Position numbers and translations under genes: made by a program. Shown here piece after piece: positions 16,653 to 25,691 of a stretch of 64,000 bases of DNA (positions within the stretch are counted from its first letter, which is position 1; each line of letters begins with the position of its first letter). This DNA is from Sphingobacterium sp. SGR-19. Its GTDB lineage: Bacteria > Bacteroidota > Bacteroidia > Sphingobacteriales > Sphingobacteriaceae. The DNA lies in contig NZ_JAAKGS010000001.1 of the NCBI RefSeq assembly GCF_011043555.1, positions 744,001 through 808,000 on the forward strand, in the 5' to 3' direction. The notes beneath the pieces were generated by a model. It was given only the letters and a program-made list of their open reading frames with translations, searched no databases and was not told the DNA's origin.

Positions 16653-18842
16653 TTAATTGCCTAATTCAGACATGAATTTAATCCGCATTAACTGGATATC
16701 TTCATACGTATAATCATCTTCTCCAAGCTCTTTCAACGCTTCCTGGATAGAATCCACCTCAGCTGTTCGAAAGTAATCATAGACTTCTTCCTGTCGGTCG
16801 CTATCTATCATCTCATCCACAAAGTATCCGAGATTAAGTTTTGTACCAGAATTGACAATAGATTCCACTTCTTTAAGTAGATCTTCATAGCTAATTCCCT
16901 TTGCGGATGCGATATCCTCCAAACCGATTTTCCGATCAATATTCTGTATAATGGAAACTTTCAAAGCCGATTTATTTGCAGTACTCTTGATAACAAGATC
17001 CAATGGCCGATCGATGTCGTTGTCTTCTACATATTGTTTAATCAACTCAACAAATGGTTTCCCAAATTTAAGAGCTTTCCCCGCTCCCACACCATGCATT
17101 TGCTTCAGCTCATCCAAGCTGACCGGATAGTGTGTACACATTTCGTCCAGCGATGGATCTTGAAATATCACAAAAGGTGGTAAGGATTTCTGCTTTGCGA
17201 TTTTTTTCCTTAAGTCTTTCAGCATCTTCAACAGATCCGTATCCAACGTTCCGGAACCTTGCATGACTTCTTCTGTACCGTCCTCATCCGCCTTTTCCAT
17301 TATCCTATTTAGGATAAACTTGATATTATAGGGATTCGCCAAATATCTTCTGCCCTGTTCAGTAAGCATAAGTAAACCATAGTGGTCAATGTCCTTCTTT
17401 AGGAAGTCGTTCAATTCCGCTTGTCGAATCAACGATTTCCAATAATTAACTCCTAAGCTTTTACCTTTTCCGAACAAAGGATGGAGATCATGTTTATACG
17501 AAGACACCGGTTGATTGTTTTGCCCAATCATGACATTAATGACATGATGGTCATCAAACTTCTCTCCTTCTTTCTCTATAAAACGCAACACCTCCATTAG
17601 ATTTTCTTCGGCATCAAAATACGTTTTCGGTGCACGACAGTTATCGCACATATTATTACAACCCGTCTCGTCAAACTGCTCGCCGAAATAATGCAGGATT
17701 TGTTTCCGGCGGCATACAGACGACTCGGAGTAATCAATAACTTCTTTTAGTATCTGCGTGCCTATTTCTCTTTCGGAAACAGGCTTATCTTTCATGAACT
17801 TCGTCAGCTTCTCAATATCCTTTTCAGAATAGAAAGCTAAACAAATACCCTCACCTCCATCACGGCCTGCACGCCCCGTTTCCTGATAATATCCTTCCAT
17901 CGATTTCGGGATATCATGATGGATTACATACCGAACGTCCGGTTTATCTATGCCCATCCCGAAAGCAATAGTTGCCACGATGACCTCGACATCTTCCATC
18001 AAGAACTTATCCTGTGTTTCCGCTCGAGTCTTCGCATCTAATCCCGCATGGTACGGTAATGCTTTTATTCCGTTAATATTAAGCACTTCTGCGATTTCCT
18101 CCACCTTTTTGCGACTGAGGCAATATATAATACCCGTTTTTCCAGCATTGTTCCGGATGAACTTTACGATTTCCTTAACGACACTTTTTTTGGGCCGAAC
18201 CTCGTAATATAAATTTGGCCGGTTAAAGGATGACTTAAATAACGTCGCATTGTTCATCTGCAAATTCTTGCGAATATCCGATTGTACTTTTGGCGTAGCT
18301 GTTGCTGTCAAAGCGATAATAGGAATATTTTCGCCAATCCCGTTAATGACCTGTCTTATCTTACGGTATTCCGGACGAAAGTCGTGTCCCCATTCCGATA
18401 TACAATGTGCCTCGTCCACAGCAACGAAAGAAACCTTGATCTGCCTTAAAAAATGTACGTTTTCCTCTTTTGCCAACGACTCTGGCGCCACATAGAGCAA
18501 CTTTGTTTTGCCTTCTGTCACATCCTTTTTTACTTTTGTTATCTCCCCTTTGTTAAGCGAAGAGTTTAAAAAATGTGCAATGCTATCATTCCCCCCGAAC
18601 GCCCGCAACTGATCTACTTGATTCTTCATGAGCGCTATAAGCGGAGAGATGACAATAGCCGTACCCTCGCTCATCAGCGCAGGCAATTGATAACAGATGG
18701 ATTTCCCCCCTCCTGTGGGCATAATAACAAACGTATCTTTCTTATTCAAGATGTTCGTTATAATGGCTTCTTGATCTCCTTTAAAGGTATCAAAGCCGAA
18801 AAACTCCTGCAAATTGTCAAATAGTGATTTTTCTATTTCCAT
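16653..18842 (-). CDS. recQ: ATP-dependent DNA helicase RecQ
   Basis: This 729-residue RecQ is a 3'-5' helicase for recombination and fork repair. It shows MPTGGGKS (Walker A, near residue 43), VDEAHCISEWGHDFRP (DEAH and aromatic loop), QETGRAGRDG (motif VI), the zinc-binding Cys set from CRRKQILHYFGE to CNNMCDNC, an RQC domain and an HRDC domain (around PPFVIFQDPSL). A further 100 residues follow the HRDC. I chose the ATG at 18842, preceded by AGG; a TTG three codons upstream is also in frame. Confidence 0.95.
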   Translation of the reverse strand: MEIEKSLFDNLQEFFGFDTFKGDQEAIITNILNKKDTFVIMPTGGGKSICYQLPALMSEGTAIVISPLIALMKNQVDQLRAFGGNDSIAHFLNSSLNKGEITKVKKDVTEGKTKLLYVAPESLAKEENVHFLRQIKVSFVAVDEAHCISEWGHDFRPEYRKIRQVINGIGENIPIIALTATATPKVQSDIRKNLQMNNATLFKSSFNRPNLYYEVRPKKSVVKEIVKFIRNNAGKTGIIYCLSRKKVEEIAEVLNINGIKALPYHAGLDAKTRAETQDKFLMEDVEVIVATIAFGMGIDKPDVRYVIHHDIPKSMEGYYQETGRAGRDGGEGICLAFYSEKDIEKLTKFMKDKPVSEREIGTQILKEVIDYSESSVCRRKQILHYFGEQFDETGCNNMCDNCRAPKTYFDAEENLMEVLRFIEKEGEKFDDHHVINVMIGQNNQPVSSYKHDLHPLFGKGKSLGVNYWKSLIRQAELNDFLKKDIDHYGLLMLTEQGRRYLANPYNIKFILNRIMEKADEDGTEEVMQGSGTLDTDLLKMLKDLRKKIAKQKSLPPFVIFQDPSLDEMCTHYPVSLDELKQMHGVGAGKALKFGKPFVELIKQYVEDNDIDRPLDLVIKSTANKSALKVSIIQNIDRKIGLEDIASAKGISYEDLLKEVESIVNSGTKLNLGYFVDEMIDSDRQEEVYDYFRTAEVDSIQEALKELGEDDYTYEDIQLMRIKFMSELGN

Positions 18843-18896
18843 TGACCTCAAACAAAAATTAGATGGATCCGTGGCTCATTTGAGCGCTAAATAACC

Positions 18897-18904
18897 TACT
18901 TTTG
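18897..18904 (+). promoter_or_regulatory. -7 element of kdsD
   Basis: TACTTTTG matches TAnnTTTG, 33 bases before the GTG start. A TTTG at 18879-18882 lies only 14 bases upstream, shorter than the normal spacing. Confidence 0.45.
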
Positions 18905-18937
18905 TAGTTAATTAAAATAAAATTAACTATTTTTTCT

Positions 18938-19903
18938 GTGATACACAACATCGATATCAAAAAGACTGCAATAGAAACATTGGAACTGGAGGCTACAGCA
19001 ATTCAGAAACTAACGCAATTCATTGACGACGATTTTATTAAGGTCGTAAATCAAATATTGAATCTACCAGGCAGGATTATTGTAACGGGTATTGGGAAGA
19101 GTGCAATTATTGCACAAAAAATAGTCGCCACCCTAAACTCCACCGGCACACCCGCCATTTTTATGCATGCAGCAGATGCAATCCATGGTGATCTGGGCAT
19201 CATCCAGGAATACGATCTTATTATTGCACTTTCTAAAAGTGGCAATACCCCCGAAATTAAGGTATTGGTCCCTTTTTTGAAGCAAACGGGCAACACGCTG
19301 GTGGCGATGGTGGGTAATATAAATTCTTTTTTAGCACAACATGCAAATTTTATCTTGAATACTTCTGTGGAGCGGGAAGCTTGTCCAAATAACCTTGCTC
19401 CTACTACGAGTACAACGGCGCAGTTGGCCATGGGAGACGCTTTAGCTGTGTGTTTACAAACATGTCGGCAATTTTCAGATCGTGATTTTGCTAAATATCA
19501 TCCCGGCGGATCGCTTGGCAAGCAGTTGTATTTAAAAGTTAGCGATCTGTCGGACAACAATGGCAAACCCGAAGTTTCCCCATCTGCAAGCGTACGCGAA
19601 GTGCTTATTACGATCACGAAATATCGTTTAGGTGCTACAGCTGTCATTAATGCTGGAAATATCGAAGGTATCATTACGGATGGCGATATCCGCCGGATGC
19701 TGGAAAAATATGAGGACGTATCACATTTAACGGCCAACGACATCATGTCACAAAATCCGAAAGAGATAAAAAGAGAAGAATTAGCTGCCGACGCGCTCCA
19801 TACTATGCGCCAGCATAACATATCACAGCTCTTGGTTACCCAAGGGGGGCAGTACGCGGGCATAATACACTTACAGGATCTATTAAAAGAAGGAATTATC
19901 TAG
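18938..19903 (+). CDS. kdsD: Arabinose-5-phosphate isomerase
   Basis: KdsD (KpsF/GutQ family) converts ribulose-5-phosphate to arabinose-5-phosphate, the entry step to KDO. The 321-residue protein has an N-terminal SIS domain (residues 30-180, with TGIGKSAIIAQKI, SKSGNTPE and the family HPGGSLGK) and a C-terminal pair of CBS domains (residues 200-320). The start is GTG at 18938. It diverges from the recQ-kdsA unit, so two consecutive KDO steps are encoded within 4 kb. Confidence 0.95.
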   Translation: MIHNIDIKKTAIETLELEATAIQKLTQFIDDDFIKVVNQILNLPGRIIVTGIGKSAIIAQKIVATLNSTGTPAIFMHAADAIHGDLGIIQEYDLIIALSKSGNTPEIKVLVPFLKQTGNTLVAMVGNINSFLAQHANFILNTSVEREACPNNLAPTTSTTAQLAMGDALAVCLQTCRQFSDRDFAKYHPGGSLGKQLYLKVSDLSDNNGKPEVSPSASVREVLITITKYRLGATAVINAGNIEGIITDGDIRRMLEKYEDVSHLTANDIMSQNPKEIKREELAADALHTMRQHNISQLLVTQGGQYAGIIHLQDLLKEGII

Positions 19904-19951
19904 TTATTTCTGTAATATTTTTGTCTATTTCGGGGAATTTGAGCCGCATGC

Positions 19952-19983
19952 TTTGCTCTATTGTAATTTTGGCGTATCTTTTG
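19952..19983 (+). promoter_or_regulatory. Promoter of the DUF1573 gene
   Basis: TTTG (19952-19955), 19 bases, then TATCTTTTG: the spacing is right and the -7 element has one extra T. It lies about 35 bases before the start codon. Confidence 0.5.
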
Positions 19984-20017
19984 ATAATTAATCAGAAGAG
20001 GTAAAAGTAATAGTAAG

Positions 20018-20395
20018 ATGAAGAAAAAAACATTAGGAATATTGGCAACGTTTATAGCCGTCATTGGTTTCACATCCTTGACAGTGGCTATCGGTGAATT
20101 CAAATTTGAAAAAGAAACCCATGATTTCGGGAATATCCCCCATAATAAGCCGGCATCGTACAACTTTAAATTTTCCAATACTGGCGATGCCCCTATCATT
20201 ATCAGCGAGGTAAAACCTTCTTGTGGATGCTCTGTAGCAGAGTTCACGAAGACCCCCGTTAAACCCGGGGAAGGAGGTACTGTAACGGTCACATATAACG
20301 CTGCCGCCAAAGGGCCTTTTACGAAACAATTTACGATTAAGTCCAACACGAAGACGCCTGTAAAAACACTAACAATTAAAGGAACCGTAGAATAA
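20018..20395 (+). CDS. Exported DUF1573 protein
   Basis: This 125-residue protein has a signal peptide (MKKKTLGILATFIAVIGFTS) and one DUF1573 Ig-like domain, recognised by THDFGNIPHNKPASYNFKF and the family motif KPSCGCSVAE. DUF1573 domains resemble MSP/HYDIN beta-sandwiches and are abundant in Bacteroidota envelopes; their role is unknown. The two Cys of SCGC may form a disulfide or bind a metal. A terminator follows 40 bases after the stop, so the gene is a single unit. Confidence 0.9.
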   Translation: MKKKTLGILATFIAVIGFTSLTVAIGEFKFEKETHDFGNIPHNKPASYNFKFSNTGDAPIIISEVKPSCGCSVAEFTKTPVKPGEGGTVTVTYNAAAKGPFTKQFTIKSNTKTPVKTLTIKGTVE

Positions 20396-20430
20396 ACCTC
20401 TCTCCCCAGAGAAGGAGATATAGATTAAGC

Positions 20431-20459
20431 AAAAGGCCGTCGATTGACGGCTTTTTTTA
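20431..20459 (+). terminator. Rho-independent terminator of the DUF1573 gene
   Basis: The stem GCCGTC/GACGGC with a GATT loop is followed by seven T. It ends just before the -7 element of the next gene. Confidence 0.92.
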
Positions 20460-20460
20460 T

Positions 20461-20468
20461 TAGTTTTG
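20461..20468 (+). promoter_or_regulatory. -7 element of the aminotransferase gene
   Basis: TAGTTTTG matches TAnnTTTG and directly follows the preceding terminator, 26 bases before the ATG. No -33 element at normal spacing was seen. Confidence 0.45.
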
Positions 20469-20494
20469 CAATATACTTAAAAACGTACACGGTA

Positions 20495-21697
20495 ATGCCA
20501 GAAATTTCAAAAAGAGGTCGGGATATGCCGGCTTCACCAATTAGGAAGCTTACACCTTTTGCTGAGCAGGCAAAAAAAGAAGGGAAAAAAGTATACCATT
20601 TAAATATTGGACAACCCGATATCGAGACACCCGAAGTTATGCTAAACGCTTTAAAAAACATCGATTTCAGCATATGGGCCTACACGCCATCGGAAGGCAT
20701 CGCTTCCTATCGGGAGAAGTTGGCAACGTATTACAACAAATTGAATTACCGTGTCGCTCCAACAGACATCTTAGTGACCAACGGGGGGTCAGAGGCGCTT
20801 ACTATCGCCATGCAAAGTTGCCTCAGCCCGGGTGATGAAATTATTATTCCCGAACCATTTTATGCAAACTATAACGGATTTGCCTGTGCAGCAGATGCCG
20901 TAGTAAGACCTATTCTATCTTATATAGAAACGGGCTTCGCTTTGCCGCCGATAGCGGAATTTGAAAAATTAATCACCGATAAGACGCGCGCAATTGCAAT
21001 TTGTAATCCTAATAACCCTACAGGTTATCTCTACTCGCGCGAAGAATTGGAGTCTTTGAGGGCATTATGCCTAAAATATGATCTTTATTTATTTGCGGAC
21101 GAAGCTTATCGTGAATTTTGCTATGATGGTAATACATTTTTTTCGCCTATGCATATAGAGGGGCTTGAACAGCATGTGGTCATTATCGACACTGTGTCCA
21201 AACGGTACTCGGCATGTGGAGCAAGAATAGGTTGCTTAATCACTAAAAACAAAGAACTGTATCAGACTGCTCTCAAATTTGCCCAAACACGTTTGAGCCC
21301 CTCCCTTGAAGGACAGATTGCTGCCGAAGCAGCGGTAGATACACCAGACAGTTACTTCGAAGCGGTATCTAAAGAATATACTGCCCGCCGGAATACGCTT
21401 GTTGAAGGGTTAAATAAAATAGAAGGAGTCTTTTGCCCTGTTCCGGGTGGCGCATTTTATGTCGTAGCTAAACTTCCTATTGATAATGCAGACAAGTTTT
21501 GTCAGTGGATATTGGAAGAATTTTCGTATAACAACGAAACGGTTATGATGGCCCCGGCTACCGGCTTTTACAGCACACCAAATGTGGGTGCTGACCAGGT
21601 ACGTTTGGCATATGTACTTAAGCAAGAACATTTACGCAACGCGTTGGTTTGTTTAGAGAAAGCTCTGAAGGAATATCCAGGCCGCGTAACACCCTAG
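20495..21697 (+). CDS. Class I PLP-dependent aminotransferase (aspartate aminotransferase-like)
   Basis: This 400-residue cytoplasmic enzyme is a fold-type I aminotransferase. It shows NIGQPDIETP, the cofactor-binding NNPTGYLYS and DEAYREF, and the Schiff-base Lys in DTVSKRYSACGARIG. It resembles aspartate aminotransferases of the AspC/AAT-Ib group; aspartate or an aromatic or branched-chain amino acid are all possible substrates. The ATG at 20495 is 26 bases after the -7 element; a further ATG ten codons on is also possible. It converges with the NagB-like gene across a 17-bp hairpin. Confidence 0.88.
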   Translation: MPEISKRGRDMPASPIRKLTPFAEQAKKEGKKVYHLNIGQPDIETPEVMLNALKNIDFSIWAYTPSEGIASYREKLATYYNKLNYRVAPTDILVTNGGSEALTIAMQSCLSPGDEIIIPEPFYANYNGFACAADAVVRPILSYIETGFALPPIAEFEKLITDKTRAIAICNPNNPTGYLYSREELESLRALCLKYDLYLFADEAYREFCYDGNTFFSPMHIEGLEQHVVIIDTVSKRYSACGARIGCLITKNKELYQTALKFAQTRLSPSLEGQIAAEAAVDTPDSYFEAVSKEYTARRNTLVEGLNKIEGVFCPVPGGAFYVVAKLPIDNADKFCQWILEEFSYNNETVMMAPATGFYSTPNVGADQVRLAYVLKQEHLRNALVCLEKALKEYPGRVTP

Positions 21698-21702
21698 TAA
21701 GA

Positions 21703-21751
21703 AACATTACCTTTTCCAATGTTCGGATCTTTGGAAAAGGTAATGTTGTTT
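21703..21751. terminator. Long hairpin between convergent genes
   Basis: A perfect 17-bp stem (21703-21719 with 21731-21747) and an 11-base loop lie between the aminotransferase and the NagB-like gene. The plus strand continues TGTTTTC, a weak T-run. It probably ends transcription from the aminotransferase side and may also act on the other strand. Confidence 0.75.
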
Positions 21752-22528
21752 TCAAACAGACTTATGGAGATATTGTGCACTCTCTCTATCAATAAATAAG
21801 TGTGCATTTTGATGCGTCCGCAATATAGTGGAAGGATACCGAGAGTCTACTCCTTCATAAAGCGTCTGATAGACTGCTCTAGCTTTATTCTTACCAGGTA
21901 CCATACAATACAAAAATTTCCCTTGCAATAATGCTGGAACGGTCAATGTGATGGCGTGGGTCGGCACGTCATCAAAGGAGTTAAAGCACCCATCATTTAC
22001 TTGTTGCTGGCGACTTTTATCATCCAAGTCAACGATTTTTACCCAATAAGGGTCATCAAAATTCGCAACATGAGGATCGTTAAACGCAATATGTGTATTT
22101 TCTCCGATGCCCATACATACAATATCTACAGGATATGTTCTTAAGAGTTGCTCGTATCGCTCACATTCTTCTTCGATATTGCTTGAATCTCCTTGTATAT
22201 AATGCACATGATGAATCGGTACTTTATCAAACAAGTTTTCCTTTAGGAAATATCCAAAACTCTGCGGATGGGCTAAATCTAAACCGATATATTCGTCCAT
22301 ATGGAACGCAACGACTTTCTTCCAATCTATATTTGTGGCTTTCGCTAACGTTTCTAAAAACTCGTTTTGCGAGGGTGCAGAAGCAAATATGATATATACA
22401 TAGTCCTTGTTCTGTTGCAATTCCTGAATTTTTTTGCTGACCATTTCCGCAGCATCTTTTCCGAGCTGTTTACGGTCATCATATGTTCTGACCAACAATT
22501 GCTCTATTTTATTTTCTTCGACTTCCAT
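21752..22528 (-). CDS. NagB-fold protein with altered active site (glucosamine-6-P deaminase-like)
   Basis: This 258-residue protein clearly has the NagB/6-phosphogluconolactonase fold: AFHMDEYIGL (Asp78 aligns with the catalytic base) and GIGENTHIAFNDP (His146). Compared with E. coli NagB (GVGNDGHIAFNEP), the catalytic Asp is Asn144 and the Glu is Asp151. The phosphate loop that reads TGGTP in NagB reads SAPSQ here (residues 50-54). Standard glucosamine-6-phosphate deamination is therefore unlikely, and the substrate may be non-phosphorylated. It lies just after a LacI gene and its terminator, at the end of the 21.7-44.9 kb catabolic region. The fold is sure, the function open. Confidence 0.8.
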   Translation of the reverse strand: MEVEENKIEQLLVRTYDDRKQLGKDAAEMVSKKIQELQQNKDYVYIIFASAPSQNEFLETLAKATNIDWKKVVAFHMDEYIGLDLAHPQSFGYFLKENLFDKVPIHHVHYIQGDSSNIEEECERYEQLLRTYPVDIVCMGIGENTHIAFNDPHVANFDDPYWVKIVDLDDKSRQQQVNDGCFNSFDDVPTHAITLTVPALLQGKFLYCMVPGKNKARAVYQTLYEGVDSRYPSTILRTHQNAHLFIDRESAQYLHKSV

Positions 22529-22599
22529 TATTTATTTTTTATTGTTCTGATTAAAAAACCGCCTTAAAGCATAATTGTGTAGGTACACGTTATTTATTT

Positions 22600-22624
22600 A
22601 AAAAAAGGTATGCATCATATACCT
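22600..22624 (-). terminator. Rho-independent terminator of the first LacI-type gene
   Basis: On the minus strand AGGTAT, a 7-base loop and ATACCT are followed by six T. The stem begins within the stop codon of the regulator gene, so the NagB-like gene needs its own promoter or read-through. Confidence 0.75.
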
Positions 22625-23687
22625 AATTACGATAGAATCTTTGGTTCTCCCGATGGATAATATCAATGGGCATAAAATATTCCTTCTCTTGTTTTTCTTC
22701 AAACATAAGATAACGATATAAAGCTTTTACTCCTCGATAAGCTTGTTCCTGTGGTTTTTCACAAATTAGAAAATCAATCACGCCTTTATTAAGAAAATCA
22801 ATATTTCGATCTAGGAAATCATACCCAATCAGAAGTATATCTTGCTTTTTCTTTTCGAGAAGATATTTTGCTACCAAAGAGACACGCGAGTTTGTTACAA
22901 AAATGAGCTTAATGTCAGGATAGTCTTTCAACACTCCCACCATCATTTTTTTTACTGATGGGTAGTCTGTTTCATAAAGATTCCGTTTCAGTATCCTATT
23001 AGAATTTCTCGTTGCGAAATATTCGCTAAATCCTTCTTCTTTTTTTAAGATATGGTAATCTGAGTCAATATCCTTGGCGATGTTCATAAGTAATATTCGT
23101 TCAGACTCCCCAACAAGGTAATCTACCAAATGGGCCGCCGTATATCCACTATAAAAAAGATCCGGCCCAAAATAGCTGAGGTTCTTACGGTTTGGAATAT
23201 TGGAGTTAATGAAAACAAACGGAATCTTTCTTTTTTGACAAACATCCGTAAATGAAATTGCTTCTTCTATAAACGCCGGTGCTAACAGCACACCATCAAC
23301 GGATTCTGCTTGCAGAATCACTTCCGTTTGCTTAACGAAAGAGTCCTTATCGTTCATATCATAAAACAGTTTCTCGATTTTAACATTGTAAAGCATAATC
23401 TCATTCTCTGCCTGTATAATGCCTTGTAAAGGTACCGACCAATAATCTGTTTCTTCCGAGACCTCCGGTATCAAGGTATACAGGTGCATGGTTTTAGATG
23501 AAGCTAAACGTCTAGCTAAAATATTGGGCTTATAGTCCAATTCTTTGATAATGTCGTTAATCTTTTGTTTGGTCTTTTCCGAAACACCTGTCCGATTATG
23601 CAGTACCCTATCAACCGTTGCGATAGAGACATTCGCCCGACGTGCAATTTCTTTTACGCCGACCAGTTCTTTTTCATTTTTCTTCAT
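22623..23687 (-). CDS. LacI-family transcriptional regulator (A)
   Basis: This 354-residue regulator has an N-terminal LacI helix-turn-helix (residues 8-30; VKEIARRANVSIATVDRVL), a hinge helix (YKPNILARRLAS) and a periplasmic-binding-protein-like sensor domain to the C-terminus. It is a paralogue of the regulator at 37081-38151: the recognition helices VSIATVDRVL and VSIGTVDRVL and the ends (GVIDFLIC, MPIDII) are closely alike. It probably senses a sugar and represses the adjacent catabolic genes. A possible operator lies 113 bases upstream, suggesting autoregulation. Confidence 0.92.
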   Translation of the reverse strand: MKKNEKELVGVKEIARRANVSIATVDRVLHNRTGVSEKTKQKINDIIKELDYKPNILARRLASSKTMHLYTLIPEVSEETDYWSVPLQGIIQAENEIMLYNVKIEKLFYDMNDKDSFVKQTEVILQAESVDGVLLAPAFIEEAISFTDVCQKRKIPFVFINSNIPNRKNLSYFGPDLFYSGYTAAHLVDYLVGESERILLMNIAKDIDSDYHILKKEEGFSEYFATRNSNRILKRNLYETDYPSVKKMMVGVLKDYPDIKLIFVTNSRVSLVAKYLLEKKKQDILLIGYDFLDRNIDFLNKGVIDFLICEKPQEQAYRGVKALYRYLMFEEKQEKEYFMPIDIIHRENQRFYRN

Positions 23688-23797
23688 ATAAAAACGTTAC
23701 ATCCCTCTTACAGAATACAAAAATAACGAATATGTAGCACTCTCAAATCATCTTACCAATGTTCTGCTTTACTAATAATTTGGGAAGCGTGAATTGT

Positions 23798-23810
23798 GTA
23801 CGTTACCGAA
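23798..23810 (+). promoter_or_regulatory. Candidate LacI operator upstream of regulator A
   Basis: It contains ACGTTACCGAA, identical to the 11-mer at 36905-36915 and on the minus strand at 25621-25631. It lies 113 bases upstream of the regulator start in a 196-base gap after the GMC gene. Nothing else was seen in that gap apart from AT-rich sequence. Confidence 0.5.
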
Positions 23811-23883
23811 GATAAGCCAAACTTTCTTTAATCCAAAATATTTTTTCAAATAAGCTATATATTTGATTCCCTTCTATTTCGTG

Positions 23884-25590
23884 TTATAGCTTTTTCTCCT
23901 GTATTAGGTCCATAGCGTGGTTTGCTGCCCGGGCTGTAAGTGCCATAAACGTAAGTGACGGATTTTGGTTTCCTATACTGGCCATACACGCGCCATCGGT
24001 TACAAAAACATTCTCACAAAGATGTAGTTGATTATACCTATTCAACAAAGATGTATTGGGGTCATTTCCCATTCGAACACCGCCTACTTCATGCACTTCT
24101 AATCCCGGTTGTCTCCCGAATACTTCGTGTTGATCTAATGTGCGGATATTTTCTGCACCTGCCTGGGTCAACATTTCCGTTCCTTCGTTAAAGAAATCTT
24201 CCATCATCATCATATCATTGGCACTATAATCCACAGAAGTAATTAATTGGGGTAAGCCATATTTATCGACCTTGTCTGGGCTCAACCGTACATGATTATC
24301 AAACGATGGGAGTACTTCACCTTGCATCATCATTGAGATCTTCCAACCGCCCGGTTCCAGTAAATTATCCTTATAATCAGCTCCTAAACCTTCCATTGCG
24401 ATTCCCCTAGCCCACGAATCGCGATAAGCGGCAAAAGCGATAAGATATGACCCCTTAAAAGTCTGCTCCGTCCGATGAATGTTTTTGAACGCTGGAATAA
24501 AAACCTGGGTAGGACGCCTACCGTAATAATACGAATTTTCATATCCAGGAAAGTCGGCCGTAATACGACCCCGATAGTTATGAAAAGTAATATATCTTCC
24601 CATTAGTCCATTATCATTCCCTAATCCATTCGGAAACCGATCGGATTTCGAATTCAGTAGTATCAAATTAGAATTAAGGGTCGACGCATTTAGAAAAACG
24701 ACACGTGATTTAAAAATTTTTTTATCTTTTGTTTTGGTATCAATAGTTTGTACACCGATCGCTTTCTTCGTTTTCTCGTCATACAAAATCGATTCTACAA
24801 TGGTATCCGTTATAATCGTTAAGTTCCCCGTTTTCTCCGCATAGGGGATGGTAGAAGAATTCGAGCTAAAGTATGCTCCGAAAGGACAACCTCTCTCACA
24901 TAACGAACGTGCCATACATCTGCTTCGCCCCTGTGCTATTTGCTCTTCTTTTATCCCCGCCAGGTTTGCGCAGCGTCCGATAATCGCTTTCCTATCCGAA
25001 TAACGCTGCGAAATACTATTTGCAATGGCTTGCTCCACTTGATTCATTTCAAAAGCGCCGACCACTTCACTATCTGGCATATTGGGGATACCATCTTTTG
25101 TCCCTGCAATACCGACAAATCGTTCTACATGCGCATACCAAGGTGCGATATCCTGATAACGTATCGGCCAATCAACCGCATACCTGTACTTCCGAGGTGC
25201 TTCAAATTCAAAATCACTCCACCGCTGTGTTTGCCGAGCCCACAGCAGCGACTTACCGCCTACCTGGTAGCCCCTAATCCAATCAAAGGGTTTTTCCTGA
25301 ATATATTCCTGTTCCTCGTCGTTTATGTAAAAATGCCGAGTAGCTTCTGAATAAGCGTAGTGTCTGCTAATCCATTTGTTCCGCGTTAGATCATCTCGCG
25401 TTCTCTGGCCCCGATGTTCAAACTCCCATGTATCCGTATATGCCGTAGGATAATCCTGAATATGCTTGACCATCCGGCCGCGTTCGATCAACAGTGTTTT
25501 AAATCCTCTTTCGGTAAATTCTTTGACCGCCCAACCGCCACTGATTCCGGATCCTACCACAATGATATCAAAATCTCTCTCTCTATCCAT
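23884..25590 (-). CDS. GMC-family FAD oxidoreductase with Cys cluster motif
   Basis: This 568-residue enzyme has the FAD dinucleotide fold at its N-terminus (IIVVGSGISGG, residues 9-19), GGKSLLW, and the C-terminal GMC active-site segments HEVGGVRMG and GNQNPSLTFMALTAR. Residues 225-235 have Cys spaced C-x5-C-x3-C followed by Pro, like the 3Fe-4S ligand pattern of bacterial FAD-dependent glucose dehydrogenases. It probably oxidises a sugar or glycoside hydroxyl and passes electrons to a carrier. No small-subunit gene, as in three-subunit sugar dehydrogenases, lies beside it. No signal peptide is evident. I took the ATG at 25590 because the FAD motif follows directly. A separate promoter is likely, as 101 bases with a candidate operator precede it. 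Confidence 0.9.
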   Translation of the reverse strand: MDRERDFDIIVVGSGISGGWAVKEFTERGFKTLLIERGRMVKHIQDYPTAYTDTWEFEHRGQRTRDDLTRNKWISRHYAYSEATRHFYINDEEQEYIQEKPFDWIRGYQVGGKSLLWARQTQRWSDFEFEAPRKYRYAVDWPIRYQDIAPWYAHVERFVGIAGTKDGIPNMPDSEVVGAFEMNQVEQAIANSISQRYSDRKAIIGRCANLAGIKEEQIAQGRSRCMARSLCERGCPFGAYFSSNSSTIPYAEKTGNLTIITDTIVESILYDEKTKKAIGVQTIDTKTKDKKIFKSRVVFLNASTLNSNLILLNSKSDRFPNGLGNDNGLMGRYITFHNYRGRITADFPGYENSYYYGRRPTQVFIPAFKNIHRTEQTFKGSYLIAFAAYRDSWARGIAMEGLGADYKDNLLEPGGWKISMMMQGEVLPSFDNHVRLSPDKVDKYGLPQLITSVDYSANDMMMMEDFFNEGTEMLTQAGAENIRTLDQHEVFGRQPGLEVHEVGGVRMGNDPNTSLLNRYNQLHLCENVFVTDGACMASIGNQNPSLTFMALTARAANHAMDLIQEKKL

Positions 25591-25620
25591 ACTATAACTT
25601 ATAAGGTAAATATAGTATTT

Positions 25621-25635
25621 TTCGGTAACGTAACC
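25621..25635 (-). promoter_or_regulatory. Candidate LacI operator upstream of the GMC gene
   Basis: TTCGGTAACGTAACC on the plus strand contains the reverse complement of ACGTTACCGAA. GGTAACGTAACC is a near-palindrome centred on CG, as for LacI-type sites. It sits 31 bases before the GMC start. Confidence 0.55.
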
Positions 25636-25691
25636 ATTATGTAACAAAAACTATGCATATCATGTTGTTTTGACGTTTTGTAAACCATTCC

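Noticed and set aside
21752..22528. Plain annotation as glucosamine-6-phosphate deaminase
   Set aside because: Two catalytic positions and the phosphate loop differ, so the gene symbol nagB was withheld.
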